19,625 bases of DNA from an uncultured Caulobacter sp. (lineage in GTDB: Bacteria; Pseudomonadota; Alphaproteobacteria; Caulobacterales; Caulobacteraceae). The position numbers were made by a program, and so were the translations under genes. Positions 7,189-14,106 of this stretch are shown one piece after another. The notes under the pieces are model-generated. The model was not told where the DNA came from, made no database searches, and worked only from the letters and a program-made list of their open reading frames with translations. The DNA lies in NCBI GenBank assembly GCA_937925635.1, contig CALALX010000058.1, positions 1-19,625 of the forward strand, given 5' to 3'. How positions within the stretch are numbered: position 1 is the stretch's first letter; every line of letters begins with the position of its first letter.

Positions 7189-8382
7189 CTAGCGAATGCG
7201 TCTCGCCGCCAGGTGAGCGAGCAGAAGCCCGGCGACGGCGACGGCGCCAAGTACGAGCCAGGCGATATACACCGAAGCGATGCCTCCGTCGCGCCAGAGG
7301 ATGGCCTGGTAGGCCTCGATCGCCCAGGCATGCGGCGTGGCCCAGCCGAGGGTCTGCAGCCAGGGCGGCATCAGGAACCGCGGCACCATGCTGCCACCGA
7401 CCGCGGCCAGGATCAGGATGACGAAGGTCGACAGCATTTGCGCCTGGTCACGGGTCTTGCAGAAGACGACCACGGCCATGGCCAGGCCGGCCGCGCAGGC
7501 GGCGACCAGCAGGGTCGTGACGGTCCAGAGCGGCAGGTTCTGGATGACCGGCACGGCATAGACGATCTGCGCCGTGGCGAAGATGGCGATCGCCTGGACC
7601 ACGCTCTGGGCCGTCAGGAAGGCGAACTTGCCGTTGATCACCGGCGCCATGCCCGCCGCCCCGGCCAGGATGCGGTCGGCGACGCCGCTGTGACGCTCGT
7701 CGATCACGGTCAGGGCCCCGTGCATCGCCGAGAAGAGAGCGAAAAGGATGGTCACCGCCCCGGCATAGTAGGCGATGGTTCCGCCGCCCTTGCGCGCGCC
7801 GGCGATGTCCTCCCGCGCGAACAGGCCCTGGTCGCCGGACGGCCGCGGCCCGGCCTTTTCGAGTTTCTCAAGCGCAACGCCGGCGTGAACCTTCTGTTGC
7901 GGCGTCAGCCCCCCGAACGCGGGCGCGGTCTCGTCCAGGGTGCGGGCCAGCAGGACGTCCGGCATGGCGCGGCTCATCGCCTGATGAACCCGCGCCATCG
8001 TCAGGGGCGCGGCCACGGCGCGACTGGGATCAGCCACCACCAACACCGGATGCGGGCTGAGGACGGGATCGCCCTGCACGATCAGGCCCGCGTCGGCGCG
8101 CCCGGACTTCACGAGCCGGCGGACCTCGGCGGCGCCGCCCGGTCCGACCGCATGGGCCCGGAGATCGGGATCGTCGACCAGGGCGGCGACCAGGCGCGCG
8201 GAGTCCTCGGTGCGGACCTCATCGGCCACCGCGAGGTCGAGCCGGATGTTCTCGCCGGTCGCGCCGGAAAACACCGCCGAGAAGATCAGGAACACCAGGG
8301 GCGGCAGCAGGAAGGTCATGACCAGCGCCCCGCGGTCTCGCCACAGCTCAAGGGCCATGACGCGAAACATGGCGAAGGTCAT
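7189..8382 (-). CDS. ABC-2 type transporter permease
   Basis: A 397-residue permease of the ABC-2 exporter class. One hydrophobic segment lies near 20-42 (TFLLPPLVFLIFSAVF), then a soluble, probably periplasmic domain of about 160 residues, then five hydrophobic segments towards the C-terminus (for example AGAVTILFALFSAMHGAL, LTAQSVVQAIAIFATAQIV and TFVILILAAVGG). This one-plus-five arrangement with a large first loop is typical of ABC-2 half-transporters that move drugs, lipids or polysaccharides. The start overlaps the ATPase stop as ATGA, and crtZ begins 9 nt after its stop. The substrate cannot be read from the sequence; position between crtE and crtZ suggests an isoprenoid, a membrane lipid or resistance linked to the pigment, which is inference. 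Confidence 0.9.
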   Translation of the reverse strand: MTFAMFRVMALELWRDRGALVMTFLLPPLVFLIFSAVFSGATGENIRLDLAVADEVRTEDSARLVAALVDDPDLRAHAVGPGGAAEVRRLVKSGRADAGLIVQGDPVLSPHPVLVVADPSRAVAAPLTMARVHQAMSRAMPDVLLARTLDETAPAFGGLTPQQKVHAGVALEKLEKAGPRPSGDQGLFAREDIAGARKGGGTIAYYAGAVTILFALFSAMHGALTVIDERHSGVADRILAGAAGMAPVINGKFAFLTAQSVVQAIAIFATAQIVYAVPVIQNLPLWTVTTLLVAACAAGLAMAVVVFCKTRDQAQMLSTFVILILAAVGGSMVPRFLMPPWLQTLGWATPHAWAIEAYQAILWRDGGIASVYIAWLVLGAVAVAGLLLAHLAARRIR

Positions 8383-9320
8383 GCGGCCTGGCTCCAGTCG
8401 GCGACCAGGGTGAACAGGTTCTGCAGCGACGGCTGGCGGACGCGGATCTCGCGCGGCTCAAGGCCCGCCTTGCGCAACCGCTTGTCGAGGCGACCAGCGG
8501 CCGCGTAGCCGCCGATGTCGAGCCGGGTCCAGACATTGGCCTGTCCCCGCCGCTCCAGGCCCTCGTGCGCGAGCAGGATCTCCCCGGCGCTGTCCGGCTC
8601 GACGGCCAGGTGGACGAGGATCTCCATCTCCTCGCCGAAGGCCTGCTCGATGAGGGCGCGCGGCGCGCCCTCCATGATCTTGCGGCCCTCGCGCAGGAAG
8701 CCCACGCGGTCAGCGAGCCCTCCCGCCTGGTCGAGGTCATGGGTGACGATCAGCACCGCCACGCCCGTGTCGCGGAGGTTCCGGATCACCGCGTCCAGCG
8801 CCTCGCGCGCGTCGACGTCCACGCCCACGGTCGGCTCGTCGAGGATCAGCACCGCCGGCTGGTGCAGGATCGCCGCGCCGATGTTGACCCGCCGCTTGTA
8901 GCCGCCGGAAAGGTGCTTCACCGGCACATGCTCGCGATCGAGGGTGCGGGTCAGCCGCAGCGTCCGCTGCACCGCATCGGCGAGGGCCTTGCCCTTCACG
9001 CCCGACAGGCGGCCGAAGGTCTCCAGGTTCTCGCGGACGGTCAGGTGACCGTAGAGCGCGATCTCCTGCGGGACGAGGCCGAGCGAGGCGCGAGCCAGCG
9101 GCTCGGTGAGGGGATCGCGGCCGTTGACGGCGACCTCGCCGCCCGAAAGCTTTATCCGGCCGCAGATGGCGCCGACCAGGGTCGACTTGCCGGCCCCGTT
9201 CGGACCCAGCAGGGCGTAGATCTCGCCAGGCCGCAGGTCCAGATCGATGCCGCACAGCACCTTGCGTGAGCCGTAGGCGTGCTCGGCCCGCCAGACGTTG
9301 AGAACCGCGCGTTCGGTCAC
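8379..9320 (-). CDS. ABC transporter ATP-binding protein
   Basis: The 313-residue ATPase partner of the downstream ABC-2 permease. Walker A is GPNGAGKST at 39-47, Q-loop Gln85 (LVPQE), the signature is LSGGYKRR at 137-144, Walker B is VLILDEPT with Asp161-Glu162, and the switch is His194 (VTHD). The region after about 215 forms a C-terminal extension common in DrrA/CcmA-like exporter ATPases. The start is GTG at 9320 and overlaps the crtE stop by 3 nt (GTGA); the stop overlaps the permease start (ATGA). Two-way translational coupling makes it a fixed part of the crtE to crtZ unit. Confidence 0.96.
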   Translation of the reverse strand: MTERAVLNVWRAEHAYGSRKVLCGIDLDLRPGEIYALLGPNGAGKSTLVGAICGRIKLSGGEVAVNGRDPLTEPLARASLGLVPQEIALYGHLTVRENLETFGRLSGVKGKALADAVQRTLRLTRTLDREHVPVKHLSGGYKRRVNIGAAILHQPAVLILDEPTVGVDVDAREALDAVIRNLRDTGVAVLIVTHDLDQAGGLADRVGFLREGRKIMEGAPRALIEQAFGEEMEILVHLAVEPDSAGEILLAHEGLERRGQANVWTRLDIGGYAAAGRLDKRLRKAGLEPREIRVRQPSLQNLFTLVADWSQAA

Positions 9321-10246
9321 GCGGCGGCCTTCCGGGCCTCGAACAGGCCGAAGGCGTAGCGCGCCAGCAGGCCGTCGTCCGCGCCGGCCCGCGCCAGAGC
9401 GGCCGAGGCCTCTTCCAGGTGCCCCTCCACGGCCGCCCGGGCCCCCTCGACGCCGAGCACGGTGACCAGGGTCGCCATGCCGGCGTCCTTGCCGAGATCC
9501 TTGCCCGTCTCGGCGATGACCGCGGCGTCGATCAGGTCGTCATGGATCTGGAAGGCCAGGCCGATATGCCGGGCGAACTGGCCAATGGCGACGACCGAGG
9601 TCGACGGCGCGCCGGCGGTCAGGGCCCCGGCCTCGGCGGCCGCGACCATCAGGACGCCGGTCTTGCGGTGGTTCAGCAGGTCGATGTCCTCGGATGTACG
9701 ATCCCGGTCCCGGTCGTGCAGGTCCATGGCCTGACCGGACACCAGTCCCTCGAAGCCGACAGCCTCCGACAGCCGTCGCGACAGCTCGCCGCGCACGGAC
9801 GCCGGCAGCGCGTCCTGGGCCGCGATGATCCCGAACGCCTGGTTCAGCAGGCCGACGGCCGCGAGGATGGCCGTCGCCTCGTCAAAGGCCTTGTGAGTCG
9901 TCGCCCGGCCGCGCCGCAGGGCCGCGTCGTCCATCGACGGCAGGTCGTCGAGGATCAGGGAGGCGGCGTGCACCATCTCGAAGGCGCAGCCGGCGTCCAG
10001 GGCGACGGTCGGCTCGCCGCCGAACTCGCGGGCGGCCAGCAGGGTCAGCATGGGGCGGAACCGCTTGCCCGGCGACAACACCGCGTAGCGCGCGGCCTCC
10101 GCGAGACGGGCGGGCCGCGCGGTCCGTTCGGGCGACAGCTCGGCCAGCCGCCGATCGACCGCGGCGCGGAGCTGTTCGATCACGGCTGCGTCGTCTTCCA
10201 TGCCCCCGCCGAAACCTGGCTGCTCCCCCGAAACGGGCTGAGACAT
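9317..10246 (-). CDS. crtE: Geranylgeranyl diphosphate synthase CrtE
   Basis: A trans-prenyl diphosphate synthase, 309 residues from this start. Family landmarks: GKRFRP at 60-65; first aspartate-rich motif DDLPSMD (Asp100, Asp101, Asp106); GQAMDL near 171; KTG at 195-197; and second aspartate motif FQIHDDLID (Asp236, Asp237, Asp240). The residue five before the first Asp is Ala, where farnesyl synthases have a bulky aromatic; this and the crt context favour GGPP as product over FPP. Upstream sequence of the open frame (to 10420) overlaps the methyltransferase gene and is not protein-like. An internal ATG at 10201 (MEDDAAV) is an alternative start; neither has a well-spaced ribosome binding site. 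The ABC ATPase GTG overlaps its stop. Confidence 0.92.
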   Translation of the reverse strand: MSQPVSGEQPGFGGGMEDDAAVIEQLRAAVDRRLAELSPERTARPARLAEAARYAVLSPGKRFRPMLTLLAAREFGGEPTVALDAGCAFEMVHAASLILDDLPSMDDAALRRGRATTHKAFDEATAILAAVGLLNQAFGIIAAQDALPASVRGELSRRLSEAVGFEGLVSGQAMDLHDRDRDRTSEDIDLLNHRKTGVLMVAAAEAGALTAGAPSTSVVAIGQFARHIGLAFQIHDDLIDAAVIAETGKDLGKDAGMATLVTVLGVEGARAAVEGHLEEASAALARAGADDGLLARYAFGLFEARKAAA

Positions 10247-10284
10247 TTGAGACAGGCCGCCGAGGACCGTCAACCGACGATCTT

Positions 10285-10908
10285 TCAGGCCGCGACCGCC
10301 TCGCCCCACTCGCTCCAGCCGAGCACCCTCGGCGTGCCGGGCAGGTACATGCCGTTCTGCGGGCCCACGCCAAACCCGGCGGCGGCGATGGCGGCGGTGA
10401 TCGGTCGGGTCAGATGGCAACCGCCGGCGATCTTCTTCCAGGTCGGTTCAAGGCGCCGCTGCCAGGTCGCGACCCCCGCGTCCGGCGCCAAGCCGTGCTC
10501 GGCGAACAGGAACCGCCCCCCGGGCTTGAGCACCCGCTGCGCCTCGGCCAGGGCCGCGGCGGGCGACTGAACCGAACACAGGGTGAAGGTGCAGACCACG
10601 CAATCGAAGCTGTCGGCCTCGAACGGCAGAGCCTCCGCGACGCCTTCGCGGATGGTCACCTGCAGCGAGTCGGGGCGAGCGGCGGACAGCGCGCGGTCGC
10701 GCAACTCCAGCGAGGGGTCGACGCCCGTCACGCTCTCGACCCTGGCCGGGTCGTAGTGGCGCAGATTGAGGCCCAGACCGATGCCGAGTTCCAGCACCTT
10801 GCCCGACGCCTTGGGCACGACCTTTTCGCGCTGCCTGCTGATCGGCTTGCTCGCGCAGGCGCAGCCGACCAGCCGCGGCATGACGTGGCGGTCCCAGAAG
10901 CTGGTCAT
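10285..10908 (-). CDS. Class I SAM-dependent methyltransferase
   Basis: A 207-residue methyltransferase of the UbiE/METTL7-like kind. Motif I is VLELGIGLGLNL at about 38-49, the acidic residue after strand 2 is Asp64 (GVDPS), post-motif segments include EALPFEADSFDCVVCTFTLC, and RVLKPGGRFLFAEH is motif III. The N-terminal GCACASKPISRQREKVVP resembles bacterial relatives of METTL7. I chose the ATG at 10908 over the in-frame one at 10929 because it overlaps the Nudix stop as ATGA. crtE starts 38 nt after its stop. The acceptor is unknown; a lipid, quinone or isoprenoid would fit the neighbourhood, but nothing in the sequence decides. Confidence 0.88.
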   Translation of the reverse strand: MTSFWDRHVMPRLVGCACASKPISRQREKVVPKASGKVLELGIGLGLNLRHYDPARVESVTGVDPSLELRDRALSAARPDSLQVTIREGVAEALPFEADSFDCVVCTFTLCSVQSPAAALAEAQRVLKPGGRFLFAEHGLAPDAGVATWQRRLEPTWKKIAGGCHLTRPITAAIAAAGFGVGPQNGMYLPGTPRVLGWSEWGEAVAA

Positions 10909-11354
10909 CGTGTCGTCCCTCGCATCCATTTGGCGACCGCCCAGGCGTGACCGTCGTGCCGAAGTCTACGCACCGCCTCGGCCGGCTCAAGCCAGACCAG
11001 CTCATGATCGTCCTCGATCTTGAGTCCGGGATCTTCCCCCGCCACGGCCACGACGTACACCTGGCCCTGGTTGTTCACCGCCTCGCCGTCCGACTTCAGG
11101 AAGAACTGGGCGAATTCGACGACCGGATCACCGACCGTGATGCGCAGGCCCGTCTCCTCGCCGAACTCGCGGACCAGGGCCTCGGTCTCGTTCTCGCCGG
11201 GATCAAGGGCTCCTCCAGGAAGGTCGAGCCAGTCGCCGCCGGCCGATGGCCGCACGCGCACCAGGGCGATCCGGCCATTCCGCTCGGTGATGCCGAACGC
11301 CGCCGGCCTCGGCTTGTGCGCGCGGCCCGGCGCGGGAACGCCGAACTGCAACAT
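10905..11354 (-). CDS. Nudix hydrolase
   Basis: A 149-residue Nudix protein. The Nudix box is complete: G-x5-E-x7-REF-x-EE-x-G-L, within GGALDPGENETEALV and REFGEETGL, giving the Mg-binding glutamates. These enzymes cleave a nucleoside diphosphate linked to another group; the length and single domain suit a housecleaning ADP-ribose or (d)NTP type, but the substrate cannot be assigned. The start ATG at 11354 shares bases with the nuclease stop (TGATG), and its own stop overlaps the methyltransferase start (ATGA). The frame is open upstream to 11564, but there it only shadows the nuclease gene. Confidence 0.92.
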   Translation of the reverse strand: MLQFGVPAPGRAHKPRPAAFGITERNGRIALVRVRPSAGGDWLDLPGGALDPGENETEALVREFGEETGLRITVGDPVVEFAQFFLKSDGEAVNNQGQVYVVAVAGEDPGLKIEDDHELVWLEPAEAVRRLRHDGHAWAVAKWMRGTTR

Positions 11355-12370
11355 CAATCCAGGCCCACCATCGCATCCCACGGGTCGACCCTGCCGGCCT
11401 CGACGTCGGCGACGCTGACCGTCGGCCAGCCCACCTTCACGGTGGTGCTGTCGCGCCAGGCCAGGACGATCAGGTCCCGCAGTTCCGAGGCGCCGGCGCC
11501 GATCCGCTCGGCGGCGAAGTCGGCGCCCTTGGTCGAACCGGGCCGGAAGGCCCCCGCGCCCCACTGCTGGTAGAGCGGTTCGACATAGGTCTGGGTCTTG
11601 GTCAGATAGGCGAGCACCCGCTTCTCAATCGGACAGCCGCAGTCGGTGAACGGCTTCATCGCCGCGCGCGCCATTGGCGCGGTCACGGCGCCGGCGACGA
11701 ACTCGGCCTCGAACGGGCCGTGGATCTTGTCGGTCGTGTAGGCCTTGGGATTGGGGTAGTCGCCCCAGCCATTGTAGTGGATCGACACGTGCAGCGGCTG
11801 GCTGCCGTCGCCGACATAGTGGGCCAGGTTGCCGAGGTTGGCGAGCAGCAGCTTCTCACGTCGAACGCGGTCGGCCTTGTACCAGGCCTTGCGGGCGCCC
11901 TTGGCCCTCTTGCCGGCCGCGACGTCGACACGCCAGTAGCCGAAGTCCTTCACCAGCTGCTGGTAGGCGTCGATCGTCGAGTACTGCAGATAGCCGGCCT
12001 TCCAGCTGTCCACGCCCGCCGCTTGCAGCGACTTTTCGTACTCGGCGCGGGTCGGCGGCAGGTCGGTCATCAACGGCCCGCCCAGCACCCGGCCGTCCTC
12101 GCCCAGATCGACGAAGTGGGCCGGGTCGCGATTGCTGTCGTGGATGCGTCCCGAGCCCTTCGAACGATCGGGCTCGCGCGCCAGCTCGCCGAGCTCGGCC
12201 ATCGCCGCCTTGCCGCGCAGGAAGGCCGGAACCTCGGCGGGCAGCCCCTCGACCGCCAGCGTCCCGACCAGCCGGTGCCCGGTGTTGCCCCAGGTGGCCC
12301 CCATCGAGGGCGCGAGGACGAGGCCGGCGGCGAGGGCCATGGCGGCGGTGAAACGGACGGCAGGACGCAT
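11354..12370 (-). CDS. Secreted S1/P1-type zinc nuclease
   Basis: A 338-residue exported phosphodiesterase of the S1/P1 nuclease family. A signal peptide covers about 1-25 and cleavage should expose Trp27, the N-terminal zinc ligand of this family (WGNTGHR, His32). Other expected ligands by spacing: His85 in AHFVDL, His184 and Asp188 in NLAHYVGD, His194 in QPLH, and His217. The position equivalent to P1 Asp153 is Glu221 (HGPFE). The enzyme would cut single-stranded nucleic acid or 3'-phosphates in the periplasm or outside, perhaps for phosphate scavenging. The ATG at 12370 has a GGAG about 7 nt upstream; the frame open to 12724 is a shadow of the GST gene. It follows the GST stop by 25 nt and overlaps the Nudix start. 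Confidence 0.9.
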   Translation of the reverse strand: MRPAVRFTAAMALAAGLVLAPSMGATWGNTGHRLVGTLAVEGLPAEVPAFLRGKAAMAELGELAREPDRSKGSGRIHDSNRDPAHFVDLGEDGRVLGGPLMTDLPPTRAEYEKSLQAAGVDSWKAGYLQYSTIDAYQQLVKDFGYWRVDVAAGKRAKGARKAWYKADRVRREKLLLANLGNLAHYVGDGSQPLHVSIHYNGWGDYPNPKAYTTDKIHGPFEAEFVAGAVTAPMARAAMKPFTDCGCPIEKRVLAYLTKTQTYVEPLYQQWGAGAFRPGSTKGADFAAERIGAGASELRDLIVLAWRDSTTVKVGWPTVSVADVEAGRVDPWDAMVGLD

Positions 12371-12395
12371 AGCGGGCTCCAGGGGACGAGACCGC

Positions 12396-12983
12396 TCAGG
12401 TAATCCCCAGCGCGGCCTCCACGCGCGCAACCCAGGCGACCGTCCGCGGATAGTCCGCCAGATCGAAGCCGCCCTCGTGCGCCACACGGGTATAGGCGAC
12501 CAAAGAGACGTCGGCGAGACTGACCGTGTCGCCGACCAGGAAGTCGCTGTCCTCCAGCCCGTCCTCAAGCCTTTGCAGGGCCGCCCGACCGCGTTCGACC
12601 AGCTTCGCGTCCAGCTCGTCGCGCGGCTTGCCCAGATAGGCCATCTGGAAGCGCGCGACCGCGACGTAGGGCTCGTGGCTGTACTGCTCCCAGAACAGCC
12701 ATTCGAACATCTTCGCCCGGTCATACGGGTCGGCGGGAATCAGCGTCGATCCCTCCGCCAGATGCACGATGATGGCGTTCGACTGGGCCAGCGCCCGGCC
12801 GTCCGGCAGAATAACGAGCGGCACCTGGCCGGCCGGATTCATCGCCAGGAAGTCAGGCGTGCGGGTCTCCGCCTTGAGCACGTCCACATCGCGCCAACGG
12901 TATGGAATTGCGAGCTTTTCGGCGGTCCACTTGACCTTGAGGCAGTTGCCCGATTTGCCGTCGCCATAGATCGTCAGCGTCAC
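12396..12983 (-). CDS. Glutathione S-transferase family protein
   Basis: A 195-residue cytosolic GST. The N-terminal thioredoxin-like domain (about 1-78) carries a Ser-containing SGNCLKVK segment at 11-18 where the active-site Ser/Cys of beta and related classes sits, the cis-proline of GQVPLV (Pro55), and QSNAI at 67-71 in the glutathione-binding position. The C-terminal helical domain includes FLVGDTVSLADVSLVAYTRVA, the usual N-capping motif. The start is GTG at 12983 with AGGAG 7 nt before it; the longer open frame reaching 13127 runs across the divergent gene and is not used. It is the first gene of the minus-strand run that reaches crtZ, so the promoter should lie in 12984-13078. Confidence 0.9.
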   Translation of the reverse strand: MTLTIYGDGKSGNCLKVKWTAEKLAIPYRWRDVDVLKAETRTPDFLAMNPAGQVPLVILPDGRALAQSNAIIVHLAEGSTLIPADPYDRAKMFEWLFWEQYSHEPYVAVARFQMAYLGKPRDELDAKLVERGRAALQRLEDGLEDSDFLVGDTVSLADVSLVAYTRVAHEGGFDLADYPRTVAWVARVEAALGIT

Positions 12984-13078
12984 GTCGCTCTCCTGAAGGT
13001 TGACCGGGCCGGGTTGTTGCGCGCGGCGGATGCGAGTACAAGCCGCGCCCACGTCGAGAAACAAACAGGGGGGCGCGC
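12984..13078. promoter_or_regulatory. Divergent promoter region, GST run and 3D-domain gene
   Basis: These 95 nt separate the GTG of the GST gene (minus) from the TTG of the 3D-domain gene (plus) and must hold both promoters if each unit is transcribed from its own. A TTGACC at 13000-13005 could be a -35 for the plus strand, but no matching -10 follows at the right distance. Ribosome binding sites are visible on both sides: AGGAG before the GST and GGGGGG before the TTG. Confidence 0.35.
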
Positions 13079-13636
13079 TTGAGACGCATCCTGCCATGCC
13101 TCGCGGCTCTGGCCATCGGTCTTGCAACGCCGGTCGCCAACGCTCGCTCGAACGATCCCGCGGACCCCATCGGGGACCTCATCCAGGACAGCCTGGAACA
13201 AGCCGCCGCCCAGACTCCGTCCGCAGCCGGCAGGGCCGTTCAGACCCTGCGCGACCTCGCGCCCGACTGGATGCTGAAGGCCACCCTCTATCATTCGGGC
13301 GCCAAGGGCGTCGGCGGGCGCGACTCGCTGGGCTGCCAGACGGTGGCCATGCGCACCGCGGCCACGGACCGCACCCTCGTCCCCCGCCGGACCATCCTCT
13401 ACATCAAGGAAACCGTCGGCATGCCGATGCCGGACGGCTCGCTGCACGACGGCTATTGGTACGCCTCCGACGTCGGCGGCGCGGTGAAGGGCCATCGCAT
13501 CGACCTGTTCACCGGCAACGGCGCGGCGTCGATGAAGCCGATGATGAAGCTGAACATGAAGACCCTGACCGTCTCGCGCGTGGGGGCCTTCGAGGGCTGT
13601 CCCAAGGCGGCGGTCACGCAGGTCGCGAAGCTCTGA
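13079..13636 (+). CDS. Secreted 3D (Asp-Asp-Asp) domain protein
   Basis: A 185-residue protein with a signal peptide ending near A20-N-A22. The region from about 82 to 146 matches the 3D domain, a double-psi beta-barrel found in MltA-type lytic transglycosylases and stationary-phase secretion proteins. The three aspartates that name it are Asp97 (ATDRTLVP), Asp131 (YASDVGGAVKG) and Asp142 (RIDLFTG). The rest of MltA is absent, so a role on peptidoglycan in the periplasm is likely but the reaction is not established. The start is TTG at 13079, preceded by GGGGGG; no better start exists before the signal peptide. A monooxygenase-fold gene starts 1 nt after its stop. Confidence 0.8.
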   Translation: MRRILPCLAALAIGLATPVANARSNDPADPIGDLIQDSLEQAAAQTPSAAGRAVQTLRDLAPDWMLKATLYHSGAKGVGGRDSLGCQTVAMRTAATDRTLVPRRTILYIKETVGMPMPDGSLHDGYWYASDVGGAVKGHRIDLFTGNGAASMKPMMKLNMKTLTVSRVGAFEGCPKAAVTQVAKL

Positions 13637-13637
13637 G

Positions 13638-13925
13638 GTGATCATCGTCACCGGCGAGATCCTGGCGAAGCCGGAGACGCTAGAGGCCCTGATCACCCTC
13701 TGCACCGAGCATTCCCGCCGCTCCCGCGCCGAGCCGGGCTGCGTCAGCCACGACTCCTTCGTCGACAACGAAAACCCGCTGCGCATCTTCTTTTTCGAGC
13801 AGTGGGCCGATCGGGCCGCGCTCGAGGCCCACTTCGCCGTGCCGGAGTCGAACGCCTTCATGCGCGACGTTCGCTCCCTGTCGGCGGGCGGGTCGAGGGG
13901 TCCGCGGATCGTGGAAGTTCCCTGA
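13638..13925 (+). CDS. ABM-family putative quinol monooxygenase
   Basis: A 95-residue ferredoxin-like alpha-beta barrel protein of the antibiotic biosynthesis monooxygenase (ABM) family, like YgiN. Typical segments: IIVTGEILAKPE at the start, SRAEPGCVSHDSF, and FFFEQWADRAALEAHFAVPE, where the conserved E-W and the His before the final helix are seen. Members act as cofactor-free oxygenases on quinols or anthrones, usually as dimers; many are uncharacterised. The start is GTG, 1 nt after the stop of the 3D-domain gene, so the two are probably co-transcribed. An inverted-repeat element follows 17 nt after its stop. Confidence 0.85.
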   Translation: MIIVTGEILAKPETLEALITLCTEHSRRSRAEPGCVSHDSFVDNENPLRIFFFEQWADRAALEAHFAVPESNAFMRDVRSLSAGGSRGPRIVEVP

Positions 13926-13942
13926 AGTCCTGCACGCTCAAG

Positions 13943-14093
13943 CCCTCCTCCTCGATGGAGGAGGGTTGGGTGGTGGTGTATCCACTGAGTTCAAGCGAAG
14001 CGCTCTGCATGGCTCCGTCGCCCAATGGCGCGCATCCCGCGCCACTCCCGCCACACCACCATCCCCGGCTCTTCCTCCTTCGAGGAGGAAGGG
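13943..14093. repeat. MITE/REP-like element with inverted, hairpin-forming ends
   Basis: About 151 bp between two convergent genes, with related inverted ends. Each end is itself a hairpin: at 13943-13965 arms CCCTCCTCC and GGAGGAGGG around TCGAT, and at 14071-14091 arms CTTCCTCCT and AGGAGGAAG around TCG. Inside these, GGTGGTGT (13972-13979) faces ACACCACC (14053-14060). Read inward from both sides, the ends align as a purine/pyrimidine-rich hairpin, a short variable link, then GGTGGTGT. No open frame of its own is evident. Short palindromic repeats of this kind are common in Caulobacterales genomes (from memory). The hairpins could also help end transcription from both sides, although no T-run follows them. 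Confidence 0.7.
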
Positions 14094-14106
14094 AGAAGAA
14101 CAGTGC

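Noticed and set aside
5327..8508. Very long open frames across crtB, the kinase, crtZ and the ABC permease on the opposite strands (583 and 641 codons)
   Set aside because: Composition is Arg/Gly/Pro/His-rich without domains, and they cover well-supported genes with complete motifs on the other strand.
10247..10420. N-terminal extension of CrtE to 10420
   Set aside because: The extra 58 residues are Arg-rich, lie within the methyltransferase gene and are not part of prenyl synthases.
13943..14091. Ordinary rho-independent terminators for the monooxygenase and cysH genes
   Set aside because: The hairpins are strong but no T-run follows on either strand, and the two ends are related inverted copies, which fits a repeat element better. 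A terminator role remains possible.
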